Part shown: one piece after another, positions 8,403 to 16,002 of the stretch
How the letters are laid out: each line of letters begins with the position of its first letter
Numbering within the stretch: position 1 is the first letter of the stretch
DNA from: CAMFLJ01 sp963702555
Lineage (GTDB): Bacteria > Actinomycetota > Acidimicrobiia > Acidimicrobiales > Acidimicrobilacustridaceae
NCBI GenBank assembly: GCA_963702555.1
Contig: CAVPCW010000010.1
Coordinates: 1-64,000, forward strand
Length of the DNA stretch: 64,000 bases
Reading direction: 5' to 3'
Made by a program: the position numbers and the translations under genes
Notes under the pieces: generated by a model
Databases searched by the model: none
What the model was told of the DNA's origin: nothing
Seen by the model: only the letters and a program-made list of their open reading frames with translations

Positions 8403-9406
8403 TCGGCGTCCCCGATCGTGATCATGACCTTGCCGCAGTCCTTGGAGCCCTCGAGCACCGCCAGCCCGTCACCGAAGCCCTCGAGGGGGAGCTTGTGGGT
8501 GATGAGGTGGGACAGGTCTTGGCGCTGGAGCAGCTCGACGGCGTCTTCGAAGCGCTCGGGGTACTCCATCGAGCCACGGACGGTGAACTGCTTCATGAGC
8601 AGGTTCACGTAGCTGGTGGGCACGGGGCGGTAGTGCAGGGCGACGATCACCATGGTTCCGTCCACCCGGCCGTTCTGGAGCACGTCGCCGATCACGCTGT
8701 CCGCTCCGGAGGCCTCGATGAAGATGTCGGTGGCCGCGGTCGGCCCGAACATGAACGGGGTCGTGCCGTGGATGCGCTTGAGCTCGTCCCACACGTCGAC
8801 CTCGGTGGGGTCGATCACGTGGGCGGCCCCGACGGTCTTGGCCAGCTCGAGGCGGGCGGGGCTGAGGTCGATCGCCACGGTGTCGGTGACACCCCGGTCA
8901 GCCAGGGTGGCCAGGGCGAAGAGGCCGATCGGCCCGCAACCGAACACGACGACCTTGTCGCCGGCCTTGGCGCCGGACTGGTTCACCGACTGCATGCCGA
9001 CGGCTGCGGGCTCGGTGAGGGCGGCGGTGGTGAGGGCCATGCCCTCGGGCACCTTGAACAGGCGGGTGCCGTCGGCGGCCTCGGGCACGTGCAGCACAGG
9101 GGTGAGCCCGCCCTGGGCTCCGCCGGTGCCCATCGGCCCGCTACCCGCGTCGGAGGGCCGCACCACGACCTTGTCGCCGACGGCCACGCCGGTGACCTCG
9201 GAGCCGAGCCACTCGACCGTGCCGGCCATCTCGTGGCCGAGCGGGATCGGGTGCCCTGGCGTCATCCCCATGTGGATGTAGGAGGTGTCGGTGCCGCAGA
9301 TGCCGCAGGCGGCGATGCGCACCAGCGCATCGCGCGGGCCCGGCTCGGGCTCGGGGATGTCGTCCAGGCGCCAGTCGTTGGCGCCGTGGAGCATGATCTG
9401 CTTCAT
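8399..9406 (-). CDS. Zinc-dependent medium-chain alcohol dehydrogenase
   Basis: A 335-residue MDR protein. GICGTD carries the catalytic zinc cysteine and GHEMAG the zinc-binding histidine-glutamate. The four-cysteine structural zinc loop is missing; that stretch reads SDAGSGPMGTGGAQGG. The Rossmann fold has VVFGCGPIGLFALATL. It ends GKVMITIG. Start and stop both overlap neighbours by ATGA (TetR upstream, SDR downstream). It most resembles threonine/sorbitol dehydrogenase-like MDRs with unknown substrate. Confidence 0.88.
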   Translation of the reverse strand: MKQIMLHGANDWRLDDIPEPEPGPRDALVRIAACGICGTDTSYIHMGMTPGHPIPLGHEMAGTVEWLGSEVTGVAVGDKVVVRPSDAGSGPMGTGGAQGGLTPVLHVPEAADGTRLFKVPEGMALTTAALTEPAAVGMQSVNQSGAKAGDKVVVFGCGPIGLFALATLADRGVTDTVAIDLSPARLELAKTVGAAHVIDPTEVDVWDELKRIHGTTPFMFGPTAATDIFIEASGADSVIGDVLQNGRVDGTMVIVALHYRPVPTSYVNLLMKQFTVRGSMEYPERFEDAVELLQRQDLSHLITHKLPLEGFGDGLAVLEGSKDCGKVMITIGDAE

Positions 9407-10071
9407 CGGGTGGGGACCTCACTCGTGTCGGTTCGGGGACGGGTACGGGAAGGGGCGCGGCGCGGTCGGGCCGGGGTGGCCTTGGTCGGTCGGGCGCCGT
9501 CGAGGACGACCTTCACCAGGCCGGCGATCCAGGCGTCGTCGATCCGGGTGGCGCCGCCGCTGAGAGCGACGTGCATCACGGGCCCGTCGATGAGGGCGGC
9601 GAGCACGGACGCGTCGACATCGGAGCGGAGCTGGCCGGCGGCCTGGGCCCGGCGCAGGCGGTCGGTGGTGAGGGCCAGGGCGAACGAGGCCTCGGCGGCG
9701 CGGTCGCGGCGGTCGGACCGGGCCTCGCCGAGGAGGCCGGCGATGGCGGCGATGGCAGCGGGGCGGGCCAGCTTCTCGACCGACCAGCGGATCATGGTGG
9801 CGAGGTCGGCGGCGACGTCGTCGGTGTCGGCCACCACGTCGTCGCCGTCGGTGCGGAACACGGCCTTGGCCACCAGCTCCGACTTCGAGCCCCAACGGCG
9901 GTAGATCGCCGCGGTGGTGGTGCCGGCCCGCTCGGCCACCGCCGCCAGGGTCAGGTCGTTGTACCCGCGCTCCTCCAGCAGCTCGACGGTCGCGTCGACG
10001 ATGGCCGCGTCGAGCCGCGGGTCGTGTGGACGCCCGGCGCGCGCCGGCTCGGCGTTCGGTGTCTCCCCCAT
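9403..10071 (-). CDS. TetR-family regulator, first gene of the P450 operon
   Basis: A 222-residue regulator. The helix-turn-helix occupies about residues 18-62 (DAAIVDATVELLEERG, LTLAAVAERAGTTTAAIYRRWGSKSELVAKA), followed by a helical ligand-binding domain. The ATG at 10071 (MGETPN) is preferred to a longer reading that would run through the -10 box and the palindrome upstream. It is co-transcribed with and overlaps the alcohol dehydrogenase gene, so it probably controls its own seven-gene operon. Confidence 0.88.
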   Translation of the reverse strand: MGETPNAEPARAGRPHDPRLDAAIVDATVELLEERGYNDLTLAAVAERAGTTTAAIYRRWGSKSELVAKAVFRTDGDDVVADTDDVAADLATMIRWSVEKLARPAAIAAIAGLLGEARSDRRDRAAEASFALALTTDRLRRAQAAGQLRSDVDASVLAALIDGPVMHVALSGGATRIDDAWIAGLVKVVLDGARPTKATPARPRRAPSRTRPRTDTSEVPTR

Positions 10072-10081
10072 TGCGATGCGA

Positions 10082-10109
10082 AGCGTATCGATATCTCCGC
10101 TCGCGTCAA
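10082..10109 (-). promoter_or_regulatory. Promoter and candidate operator of the TetR/P450 operon
   Basis: On the minus strand TTGACG (10109-10104) and TACGCT (10087-10082) are separated by 16 nt and lie 10 nt before the TetR ATG. A small palindrome, TATCGATA (10086-10093), overlaps the -10 box, where a repressor would block RNA polymerase. The boxes are seen; binding by the TetR product is inferred. Confidence 0.55.
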
Positions 10110-10121
10110 GCGGCCCGGCCT

Positions 10122-10174
10122 GGTTCTGGTGGAGGTTCGATGTCGGAATCCGACACGAGACCTCCACCAGAACC
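10122..10174. repeat. Long double-arm palindrome (GTTCT/AGAAC family)
   Basis: A 53-nt inverted repeat. The outer arms are a perfect 15 bp (GGTTCTGGTGGAGGT and its complement) and the inner arms a perfect 7 bp (TGTCGGA/TCCGACA) around one base. It is downstream of the lipoprotein gene and upstream of the TetR promoter, both on the minus strand, so it may end lipoprotein transcription. Confidence 0.9.
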
Positions 10175-10194
10175 GGATCGCGGGTCCGATCGGG

Positions 10195-10872
10195 TCAGCC
10201 GGGGGTGCAGGGTGGGGCTATCGCCGAGTCGCGGAACGCCGCCTCGAGGGTGGCCAGGTCGTAGCGGTGCCCGCAGGCCCCGCTCGAGTTCCGGCGGTCC
10301 TGCCAGGTGGCGACCGTGGCGTCGTTCGAGCCCTCGGTGAGGTCGAGGGCACTGGGCGCGCCGTCGACGGTCCACTCCTCCTTCGACGGATCGGGTGGGC
10401 CCAGGACGAGCATCATCCGCGCCCCGGGCTCGAGCTCGGCGACCTCGATCTTCTCGCCGCATCCGCTCGGGGGGTCGGGGTAGTGGACGCTCGCGATCGA
10501 GTCCACCGCGGCCACATCGGCCTCGGTGTAGGTGGTGGCGTAACCGTCGCCGGGCGGCACCTCGATGCGGGGTCGCACGGTGACGACCCGCTCCACGTCG
10601 ATGTCGTAGCGGTCGGCCCGGTAGCCGGGGTCGTACACCTTGGTCCGGCCGTCTGGCTCACCGATGGTGGCGATCACGACGGCGTAGCCCCGCGACCAGC
10701 TCGCCGGCACCTCGACCGGGTTGCCCGGTGGCGCCGCCATGTCGCACGCGACCTGCCCGCGGGCGACCCCGCATCCGGACGTAGCGATTGCCGCCACCAT
10801 CACGACGAGGACGGAGACCCCGATGCGGCGCATGCCTCTCTTGGACGTCGGCCGCCTCTGCGGGGTTCCCAT
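10195..10872 (-). CDS. Putative lipoprotein, unknown function
   Basis: Up to 225 residues. The N-terminus has a hydrophobic stretch GVSVLVVMVAAIA followed by the lipobox-like TSGC, so the mature protein is probably lipid-anchored outside the membrane. An internal ATG at 10833 (MRRIGVSV) would give a more typical signal peptide and may be the true start; neither start has a well-spaced ribosome site. The rest has paired cysteines (CDMAAPP, SGCGEK, GACGHRYD, APPCTPG) and resembles no family I recognise. Confidence 0.65.
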   Translation of the reverse strand: MGTPQRRPTSKRGMRRIGVSVLVVMVAAIATSGCGVARGQVACDMAAPPGNPVEVPASWSRGYAVVIATIGEPDGRTKVYDPGYRADRYDIDVERVVTVRPRIEVPPGDGYATTYTEADVAAVDSIASVHYPDPPSGCGEKIEVAELEPGARMMLVLGPPDPSKEEWTVDGAPSALDLTEGSNDATVATWQDRRNSSGACGHRYDLATLEAAFRDSAIAPPCTPG

Positions 10873-10891
10873 CCTCCGAGCCTCTAGTCCG

Positions 10892-10928
10892 GAGGCGGAG
10901 ACCCACGGATTCCGGACGTCTCCGCCTC
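10892..10928. terminator. Hairpin after the ammonia-lyase gene
   Basis: An 11-bp perfect stem, GAGGCGGAGAC/GTCTCCGCCTC, with a 15-nt loop that itself pairs weakly. It lies 27 nt beyond the stop of the leftward ammonia-lyase gene and just ahead of the lipoprotein start. There is no T-run, as is common in GC-rich actinobacteria. Confidence 0.6.
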
Positions 10929-10954
10929 GGGAGCGAAGGGTTGGGAGGAGCGGG

Positions 10955-12139
10955 CTACGAGGTGGGGCCGGTCGGGGGGTGGCCGACGATCTGCTCGTAG
11001 GCCACCGGATCGGTCGCGCCCTCGGTGCAGATGAGCAGCACCGAGGCGTCGGGCCCGAGGCCCAGCGCCTTGGTGACCGAGGTCGAGCCGCTGAGCACGG
11101 CCCGGATGCCGCCCAGCCCGGCGCCGCCGGTCTCGCCTGCTTCGATGCCGAAGCGGTCGAGCTCGCGCATGGCGTCGCACGCCCGGCTGTCGTCGATGCC
11201 GACGAAGGCGGCGAAGGTGCCGGCCACCGACGGGAACGCCAGCAGCGAGGGGGCGCCGCAGTTCAGGCCCGCCATGATCGAGTGGTGGGGCCCGGGCACG
11301 TCGACCGGGTGCCCGGCGCGGGCCGAGGCGAGCATGCAGTCGGCGCTGGTGGGCTCGACGCCGAGGAGGCGCACCCGACCGGCCGCAGCGTCGTCGCCGT
11401 AGCGGGCCACCGCGGCCGCGGCCAGGGCGCCGACGCCGATCTGGATGACGACCACGTCAGGGGTGCGCTCGCCGGCGGCGGCCAGTGCCTCGTCGATCTC
11501 GTCGAACACGGTGGTGTAGCCCTCGATCACCCAGCGGGGCACGAGCTGGTAGCCCTCCCATGAGGTGTCGGACACGACGAGCGTGCGGCCGTCGGGGTCG
11601 GCGGCGGCGACCTCGGCCGAGTGGGCGACGGCGTCGTCGTAGGTGCCGTCGACCACGCCGACGGTGGCGCCCTCGCCCTCGATGGCGGTGATGCGGGCCT
11701 CGGCGGTGCCGGCCGGCACGAAGATGCGGGCGGCGAACCCGAGCAGCTTGGCGGTGCGGGCCACGGCGCGGCCGTGGTTGCCGTCGGTGGCCGAGCAGAG
11801 GGTGAGCGGGCGCAGCGGGTCGAGGGCGGTGGCCAGCTCGTCGATGGTCGACCACTCGGGCTCGAACCCGAGCCGCTCGACGAGGGAGCGGTAGGTGGCC
11901 CACGACGCGCCGAGCATCTTGAAGGCGGGGAGGCCGAGGCGGCTCGACTCGTCCTTCACCCAGACCTGGCCGAGGCCGAGCTCGCCGGCGAGCTCGTCGA
12001 GGCGGTGCAACGGCGTGGGCTCGTAGCCGGGGAGCCGGCGGTGGAGGTCCACCGGGCGCGACGTGATGGCGCCCGACGGCGCCGGCCAGCCCTCGCCGGA
12101 CCGGCCGTCGTTGACGAAGAAGCGCGTGAGGTGCGGCAT
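10955..12139 (-). CDS. dpaL: Diaminopropionate ammonia-lyase
   Basis: A 394-residue fold-type II PLP enzyme, close to the usual 398. The PLP lysine lies in LPAFKMLGAS at about residue 70 and the phosphate-binding region is SATDGNHGRAVA. Other family landmarks are SDTSWEGYQLVPRWVIEGY, GVGALAAA, GPHHSIMAGLNCG, FGIEAGETGGAG and LICTEGATDP. The enzyme converts 2,3-diaminopropionate to pyruvate and ammonia. ATG 12139 is chosen because AAGGG lies before it and the product begins like the family. It is divergent from the YheO-type regulator, with a palindromic operator between them. In E. coli the homologue ygeX sits in a purine/hydantoin cluster, as here. Confidence 0.88.
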   Translation of the reverse strand: MPHLTRFFVNDGRSGEGWPAPSGAITSRPVDLHRRLPGYEPTPLHRLDELAGELGLGQVWVKDESSRLGLPAFKMLGASWATYRSLVERLGFEPEWSTIDELATALDPLRPLTLCSATDGNHGRAVARTAKLLGFAARIFVPAGTAEARITAIEGEGATVGVVDGTYDDAVAHSAEVAAADPDGRTLVVSDTSWEGYQLVPRWVIEGYTTVFDEIDEALAAAGERTPDVVVIQIGVGALAAAAVARYGDDAAAGRVRLLGVEPTSADCMLASARAGHPVDVPGPHHSIMAGLNCGAPSLLAFPSVAGTFAAFVGIDDSRACDAMRELDRFGIEAGETGGAGLGGIRAVLSGSTSVTKALGLGPDASVLLICTEGATDPVAYEQIVGHPPTGPTS

Positions 12140-12223
12140 CGGTGTCCCTTCGGGGGGAGGGCGGGTCACGGGCCGAGCGGTGTGCGGCCGGGCGGAGGGG
12201 CCTCGCTGCGCCGCCGCCGGACC

Positions 12224-12240
12224 TTCAACAGTTTGTTGAA
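12224..12240. promoter_or_regulatory. Palindromic operator, site 1
   Basis: TTCAACAGTTTGTTGAA: perfect 7-bp arms around 3 bases, between the divergent ammonia-lyase and regulator genes. The same pattern occurs at 14598-14614 and 22023-22039, each before another catabolic gene of this island. It is A/T-rich in a very GC-rich region, which makes chance unlikely. Confidence 0.8.
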
Positions 12241-12277
12241 TCTAGCCGATGTCGGCCCCGGCGGTAGCCTCTCGCCG

Positions 12278-12649
12278 GTGCCTCGTTCCCCCCGACATCC
12301 GCTGCTCGCCGCCGTGCAACCGGTGGCCGAGGCCGTCGGCGCGGAGGTGGTCCCGGCGTCGGAGGTGCGGCCCGGCGACATCGAGCTCACCTGGGAGGGC
12401 GAGCTCGTCGGCGGCTTCCGCCAGGCGAGCCTCGACGGTGCCCTCGACCGCATGATCGCCTCCGTGGAGCGGGAGCTCGGCCAACCGGCCGGCGAGCTCG
12501 ACCGCGAGCAGAAGCAGGAGTTCGTGCGTCGCCTCGACGAGCTCGGCGCGTTCACCCTGCGCCGCTCGGTGGAGGACGTCGCCGAGGTGCTCGGCGTCTC
12601 CCGCTTCACCGTCTACAACTACCTGAACGCGCTCCAGCAGGGCCGCTGA
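12278..12649 (+). CDS. YheO/DauR-type HTH regulator lacking the PAS domain
   Basis: A 123-residue protein. The C-terminus carries the YheO/DauR-type helix-turn-helix (LDELGAFTLRRSVEDVAEVLGVSRFTVYNYLNAL). The usual N-terminal PAS-like sensor of about 120 residues is absent; instead there is a short segment (IELTWEGELVGGFRQASL) and an amphipathic helix. GTG 12278 is preceded by TAGCCT 7 nt upstream, so the transcript may be leaderless. A perfect palindrome lies 38 nt upstream. It is the obvious candidate for the repressor of the island, by position and operator sharing; this is inference. Confidence 0.8.
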   Translation: MPRSPRHPLLAAVQPVAEAVGAEVVPASEVRPGDIELTWEGELVGGFRQASLDGALDRMIASVERELGQPAGELDREQKQEFVRRLDELGAFTLRRSVEDVAEVLGVSRFTVYNYLNALQQGR

Positions 12650-12694
12650 ACCGACCCCCGTTGCCCGCGGGGCGACCGGGTGCGACCATCGGGC

Positions 12695-13174
12695 ATGGCC
12701 GATCCCCTGGTGCTCGTGCAGTCGCGGACCGTCCCGTTCCCGGTCGAGCAGGCCTACGCGTTCACGCTGCCCGCGCCGCTGCCGTCGATCTTCTCCCGCT
12801 GGTGGGGCCCGCTGCCCCCGATCAGCGGCGTCGACGGCCCCGAGCCGTGGGGCACCCCTGGCCAGGTGCGCCGCATCCACACCGCCGACGGCGCGTCGAT
12901 GCGCGAGGAGCTGCTCACCGCCGACGCTCCCGACCGCTTCACCTACCGCCTCACCGAGGTCGAGGGCGCCCTGAAGCTTCTGTTCGCGTCGGTCGACGGG
13001 TCGTGGGCGTTCCAGCCGGTGGGCACGGGCACCCGCGTCACGTGGTCGTGGACGATCCACCCGGCGTCCGACGTGGCCTCGTTCGTGCTGCCCGTGGTCG
13101 GCGTGCTGTGGAAGGGCTACGCCCGCCGGGCCCTCGACCGCCTCGACGCCATGATGGTCGCCGACCTGGCCTGA
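12695..13174 (+). CDS. SRPBCC (START-like) family protein
   Basis: A 159-residue hydrophobic-ligand-binding fold. It begins ADPLVLVQSRTVPFPVEQAYAF, typical of polyketide-cyclase/dehydrase-type SRPBCC proteins, with RFTYRLTEVEG and WAFQPVGTGTRVTWSWTIHP strands and a long C-terminal helix ending DRLDAMM. It follows the HTH gene in the same direction and converges with the hydantoinase gene 19 nt away. Function unknown. Confidence 0.75.
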   Translation: MADPLVLVQSRTVPFPVEQAYAFTLPAPLPSIFSRWWGPLPPISGVDGPEPWGTPGQVRRIHTADGASMREELLTADAPDRFTYRLTEVEGALKLLFASVDGSWAFQPVGTGTRVTWSWTIHPASDVASFVLPVVGVLWKGYARRALDRLDAMMVADLA

Positions 13175-13193
13175 TCCTGCCGCCCCCCCGGGC

Positions 13194-14576
13194 TCAGTCC
13201 CGGGTGATCGGGGCCCGCTCGACGAAGCGGCCGTACCCCGGCTCGCCGACGTAACGGCCGTCGCGTGCGACGGCCTTCCCCCGCACGGTGACGAGCGACG
13301 GCCAGCCCGTGGCGGTCATCCCCTCGTAGGGAGAGTGGTCGGTGGCCATGTGCAGCGCGTCGGCGTCGAGGCTCTGGGTGCGATGCGGATCCCACACCAC
13401 GAGGTCGGCGTCGGCGCCCACCCGCAGGGAGCCCTTCTGGGGCCACAGCCCGAACAGCCGGGCGGGCGCCTCGGCGCAGAGCCGCACCCAGTCGGAGCGG
13501 GAGAGCTTGCCCCGCTGCACGCCGTCCCAGATGAGGGCGAGGCGGGTCTCGATGCCGGGCAGGCCACCGGGGATCTCGGTGAAGTCCTGCCAGCCCTCGG
13601 GCCGGCCCTGCATGCCGGCGTGGCGGTCGGCGACCCAGAACGGGCAGTGGTCGGTGGCGACGGTGTGGAGCCAGCCGCGGGCCAGGCCCTCCCACAGCTC
13701 CTCGCTGTGCCACGGGTCGCGCAGCGGGGGAGTGCAGACGAAGTTCTCGCCGTCGGGGTCGGCCAGGCGGTCGGCGTCGAGGAAGAGGTACTGCGGGCAG
13801 GTCTCTCCGTAGGCGGCCACGCCGCGCTCCTGGGCGGCGCGCAACGCCTGCAGCGCCGGGGCCGACGACATGTGCACCACGTAGATGGGGGCCTCGGCGA
13901 CCTCGGCCAGGGCGGTGGCGCGGGCGACGGCTTCGCCCTCGAGCAGCGCCGGGCGGGTGCGGGAGTGCTCGAACACGCCGGTGCGCCCGGCGGCCAGGGC
14001 CTGGCGGCGCAGGGCGGTGATGGCGCCGCCGTTCTCGGCGTGGATGGTGACCATGCCGCCGCGCCGCTTGGCCATGGTGAGGATGTCGAGGATGACGTCG
14101 TCGTCGACCTGCAGGGTCTCCGGGTACGCCATGTAGAGCTTGAAGGTGGTGACGCCGCGTTCGATGCACTCGGCCACCACGCCCTCCGAGACCGCCTCGG
14201 TGAAGGTCATGTGCATGCCCACGTCGACCGACGCCGGCTCGGCCCTCCGCCGCCAGTCCTCGAGGCGCTGGACGGGATCGCTGCCGCGCTCGGCGGTGAC
14301 GTACTCGATCACCGTGGTGGTGCCGCCGATCGCGGCGGCCACCGTGCCCGTGTCGAAGTCGTCGCTGGACCCGATGGCACCGAGCGGGAGGTGGAGGTGC
14401 GTGTGGGCGTCGATGCCGCCGGGGATGACGTAGCTGCCAGCGGCGTCGACGACCTCCTCACCGGGCAGCGGGGTCAGATCGGGGGCCACCTCGGCGATGC
14501 GCCCGTCGGGGCCGGTGCGCACGTCGGCGACCCGTTCCCCGTCGACGTCGATGAGGGTCCCGCCCGTTACGAGCAC
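13194..14576 (-). CDS. hydA: D-hydantoinase/dihydropyrimidinase
   Basis: A 460-residue cyclic amidohydrolase. GIDAHTHLHLP carries the first two metal histidines, FKLYMAYP the carboxylated lysine, IHAENG the next histidine, VVHMSSAPAL another, and ATDHCPF the catalytic aspartate. Length and motifs fit dihydropyrimidinase/D-hydantoinase (5,6-dihydropyrimidines or 5-substituted hydantoins to N-carbamoyl acids). GTG 14576 has AGGAG 9 nt upstream. It is divergent from the carbamoylase pair with an operator between them, so substrate opening and carbamoyl removal are likely co-regulated. Confidence 0.92.
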   Translation of the reverse strand: MLVTGGTLIDVDGERVADVRTGPDGRIAEVAPDLTPLPGEEVVDAAGSYVIPGGIDAHTHLHLPLGAIGSSDDFDTGTVAAAIGGTTTVIEYVTAERGSDPVQRLEDWRRRAEPASVDVGMHMTFTEAVSEGVVAECIERGVTTFKLYMAYPETLQVDDDVILDILTMAKRRGGMVTIHAENGGAITALRRQALAAGRTGVFEHSRTRPALLEGEAVARATALAEVAEAPIYVVHMSSAPALQALRAAQERGVAAYGETCPQYLFLDADRLADPDGENFVCTPPLRDPWHSEELWEGLARGWLHTVATDHCPFWVADRHAGMQGRPEGWQDFTEIPGGLPGIETRLALIWDGVQRGKLSRSDWVRLCAEAPARLFGLWPQKGSLRVGADADLVVWDPHRTQSLDADALHMATDHSPYEGMTATGWPSLVTVRGKAVARDGRYVGEPGYGRFVERAPITRD

Positions 14577-14597
14577 GTCAACAAGCTCCTCGGCGAG

Positions 14598-14614
14598 GTT
14601 GACAAATTGTTGAA
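14598..14614 (+). promoter_or_regulatory. Palindromic operator, site 2, with -35 and -10 boxes
   Basis: GTTGACAAATTGTTGAA: the right half is identical to site 1 and the left half holds TTGACA, a perfect -35 box for the rightward carbamoylase gene. TAGTCT at 14620-14625 could be the -10, though a 15-nt spacer is short. A bound repressor would cover the -35 box. A further half-site, TCAACA, lies at 14578-14583 just before the hydantoinase start. Confidence 0.75.
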
Positions 14615-14649
14615 GGCAGTAGTCTCGCGCACGTCATGAGTGTTCCCGC

Positions 14650-16002
14650 ATGAGCGCCCCGATCACCCCCACTCGGGAGGCCGAGCCCGACGCCGACCCG
14701 CGGCTGCTGCGGGTCGACGGAGACCGCCTCCTGCGCCGGCTCCGGGAGCTCGGCGCGGTGGGCGACACGGGTGACGGCGGCTGCTGCCGGCTCGCCCTCA
14801 CCGAGGCCGACCGCGACGGTCGCGACCTCGTGGTCACGTGGATGCGCGACCTCGGCCTCGAGGTCACCGTCGACGCCATCGGCAACGTGGTGGCCACCCG
14901 CCCCGGTCGCCGTGCCGGCCCGCCGGTCATGACCGGCTCCCACATCGACACGGTGCGCACCGGCGGCCTCTACGACGGCAACCTCGGCGTGCTCGCCGGC
15001 CTCGAGGTCATCGAGACGCTCATCGACCACGACGTCGAGACGGAGTACGGCCTCGCCGTCGCCTTCTTCACCGACGAGGAGGGCAGCCGCTTCGCCCCCG
15101 ACATGCTCGGCAGCCTCGTCTACGTCGGCGGGATGGCGCTGGAGGAGGCCCTCGACGTCGTCGCCATCGACGGTGCCCGCCTGGGCGACGAGCTCGAGGC
15201 CATCGGCTACGCCGGCCCCACCCCCTGCCCCGGCGAGGTGCCGGCCGCGTTCGTCGAGCTGCACGTCGAGCAGGGCCCGGTGCTCGAGCAGGAGGGCCAC
15301 ACGATCGGTGCCGTCACCGAGGTCCAGGGCATCGCCTGGTACGAGGTCACGATCACCGGCCAGTCCAACCACGCCGGCACCACCCCGATCGGCCTCCGCC
15401 ACGACCCGCTCTACGCCGCATCGCGCATCGCGGTGCACGTGCGCGAGCTGTGCTCGAGGTACGGCCTCCACCAGGTCGGCACCGTCGGCAAGATCGACGT
15501 GCACCCCAACCTCATCAACGTGGTGCCGGCCCGGGCCACGTTCACCGTCGACCTCCGCAACACCGACGCCGGTGCGTTGCGCCTCGCCGAGGTCGACCTG
15601 TGGCGCTTCTGCGACCACGTCGCCGCCGCCGAGCGGGTGCACGTCGACGTGCGCCGCCTCGCCCGCTTCGACCCCGTGCCCTTCGACCCCCACGTCGTCG
15701 AGTGGGTCGAGGTCACCGCCACCGACCTCGGCCACTCCGTGCGCCAGCTCCCGAGCGGCGCCGGCCACGACGCCCAGATGTTCGCCCGGGTGTGCCCGTC
15801 GGGGATGATCTTCGTCCCCTCGGCCGGCGGCATCAGCCACAACGCGGCAGAGCACACCGAGCCCGCCCACCTCACCGCCGGCGCCGACACCCTGCTGCAG
15901 ACCCTGCTCGGCATCGCCGGCGTCGCCTCCATCGGCGGAGCCCAGGTCGGCCCCGGCTGGGACCCTGTCCTCGACCACCCCCGCGCCCCGGAGGACCAAT
16001 GA
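14650..16002 (+). CDS. N-carbamoyl-L-amino-acid hydrolase/allantoate amidohydrolase
   Basis: A 450-residue M20-family zinc amidohydrolase of the hydantoinase/carbamoylase type. Metal and catalytic motifs: MTGSHIDTVRTGGLYDG, FFTDEEGSRF, ELHVEQGPVLE, GQSNHAGTTP, and GHDAQMF with SAGGISHN near the end. It removes the carbamoyl group of N-carbamoyl-L-amino acids, ureidopropionate or allantoate; the exact substrate is open. The stop overlaps the start of the nitrilase-type carbamoylase (ATGA). A five-codon ORF (ATG 14636, stop overlapping ATG 14650) precedes it and may couple translation. Confidence 0.9.
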   Translation: MSAPITPTREAEPDADPRLLRVDGDRLLRRLRELGAVGDTGDGGCCRLALTEADRDGRDLVVTWMRDLGLEVTVDAIGNVVATRPGRRAGPPVMTGSHIDTVRTGGLYDGNLGVLAGLEVIETLIDHDVETEYGLAVAFFTDEEGSRFAPDMLGSLVYVGGMALEEALDVVAIDGARLGDELEAIGYAGPTPCPGEVPAAFVELHVEQGPVLEQEGHTIGAVTEVQGIAWYEVTITGQSNHAGTTPIGLRHDPLYAASRIAVHVRELCSRYGLHQVGTVGKIDVHPNLINVVPARATFTVDLRNTDAGALRLAEVDLWRFCDHVAAAERVHVDVRRLARFDPVPFDPHVVEWVEVTATDLGHSVRQLPSGAGHDAQMFARVCPSGMIFVPSAGGISHNAAEHTEPAHLTAGADTLLQTLLGIAGVASIGGAQVGPGWDPVLDHPRAPEDQ

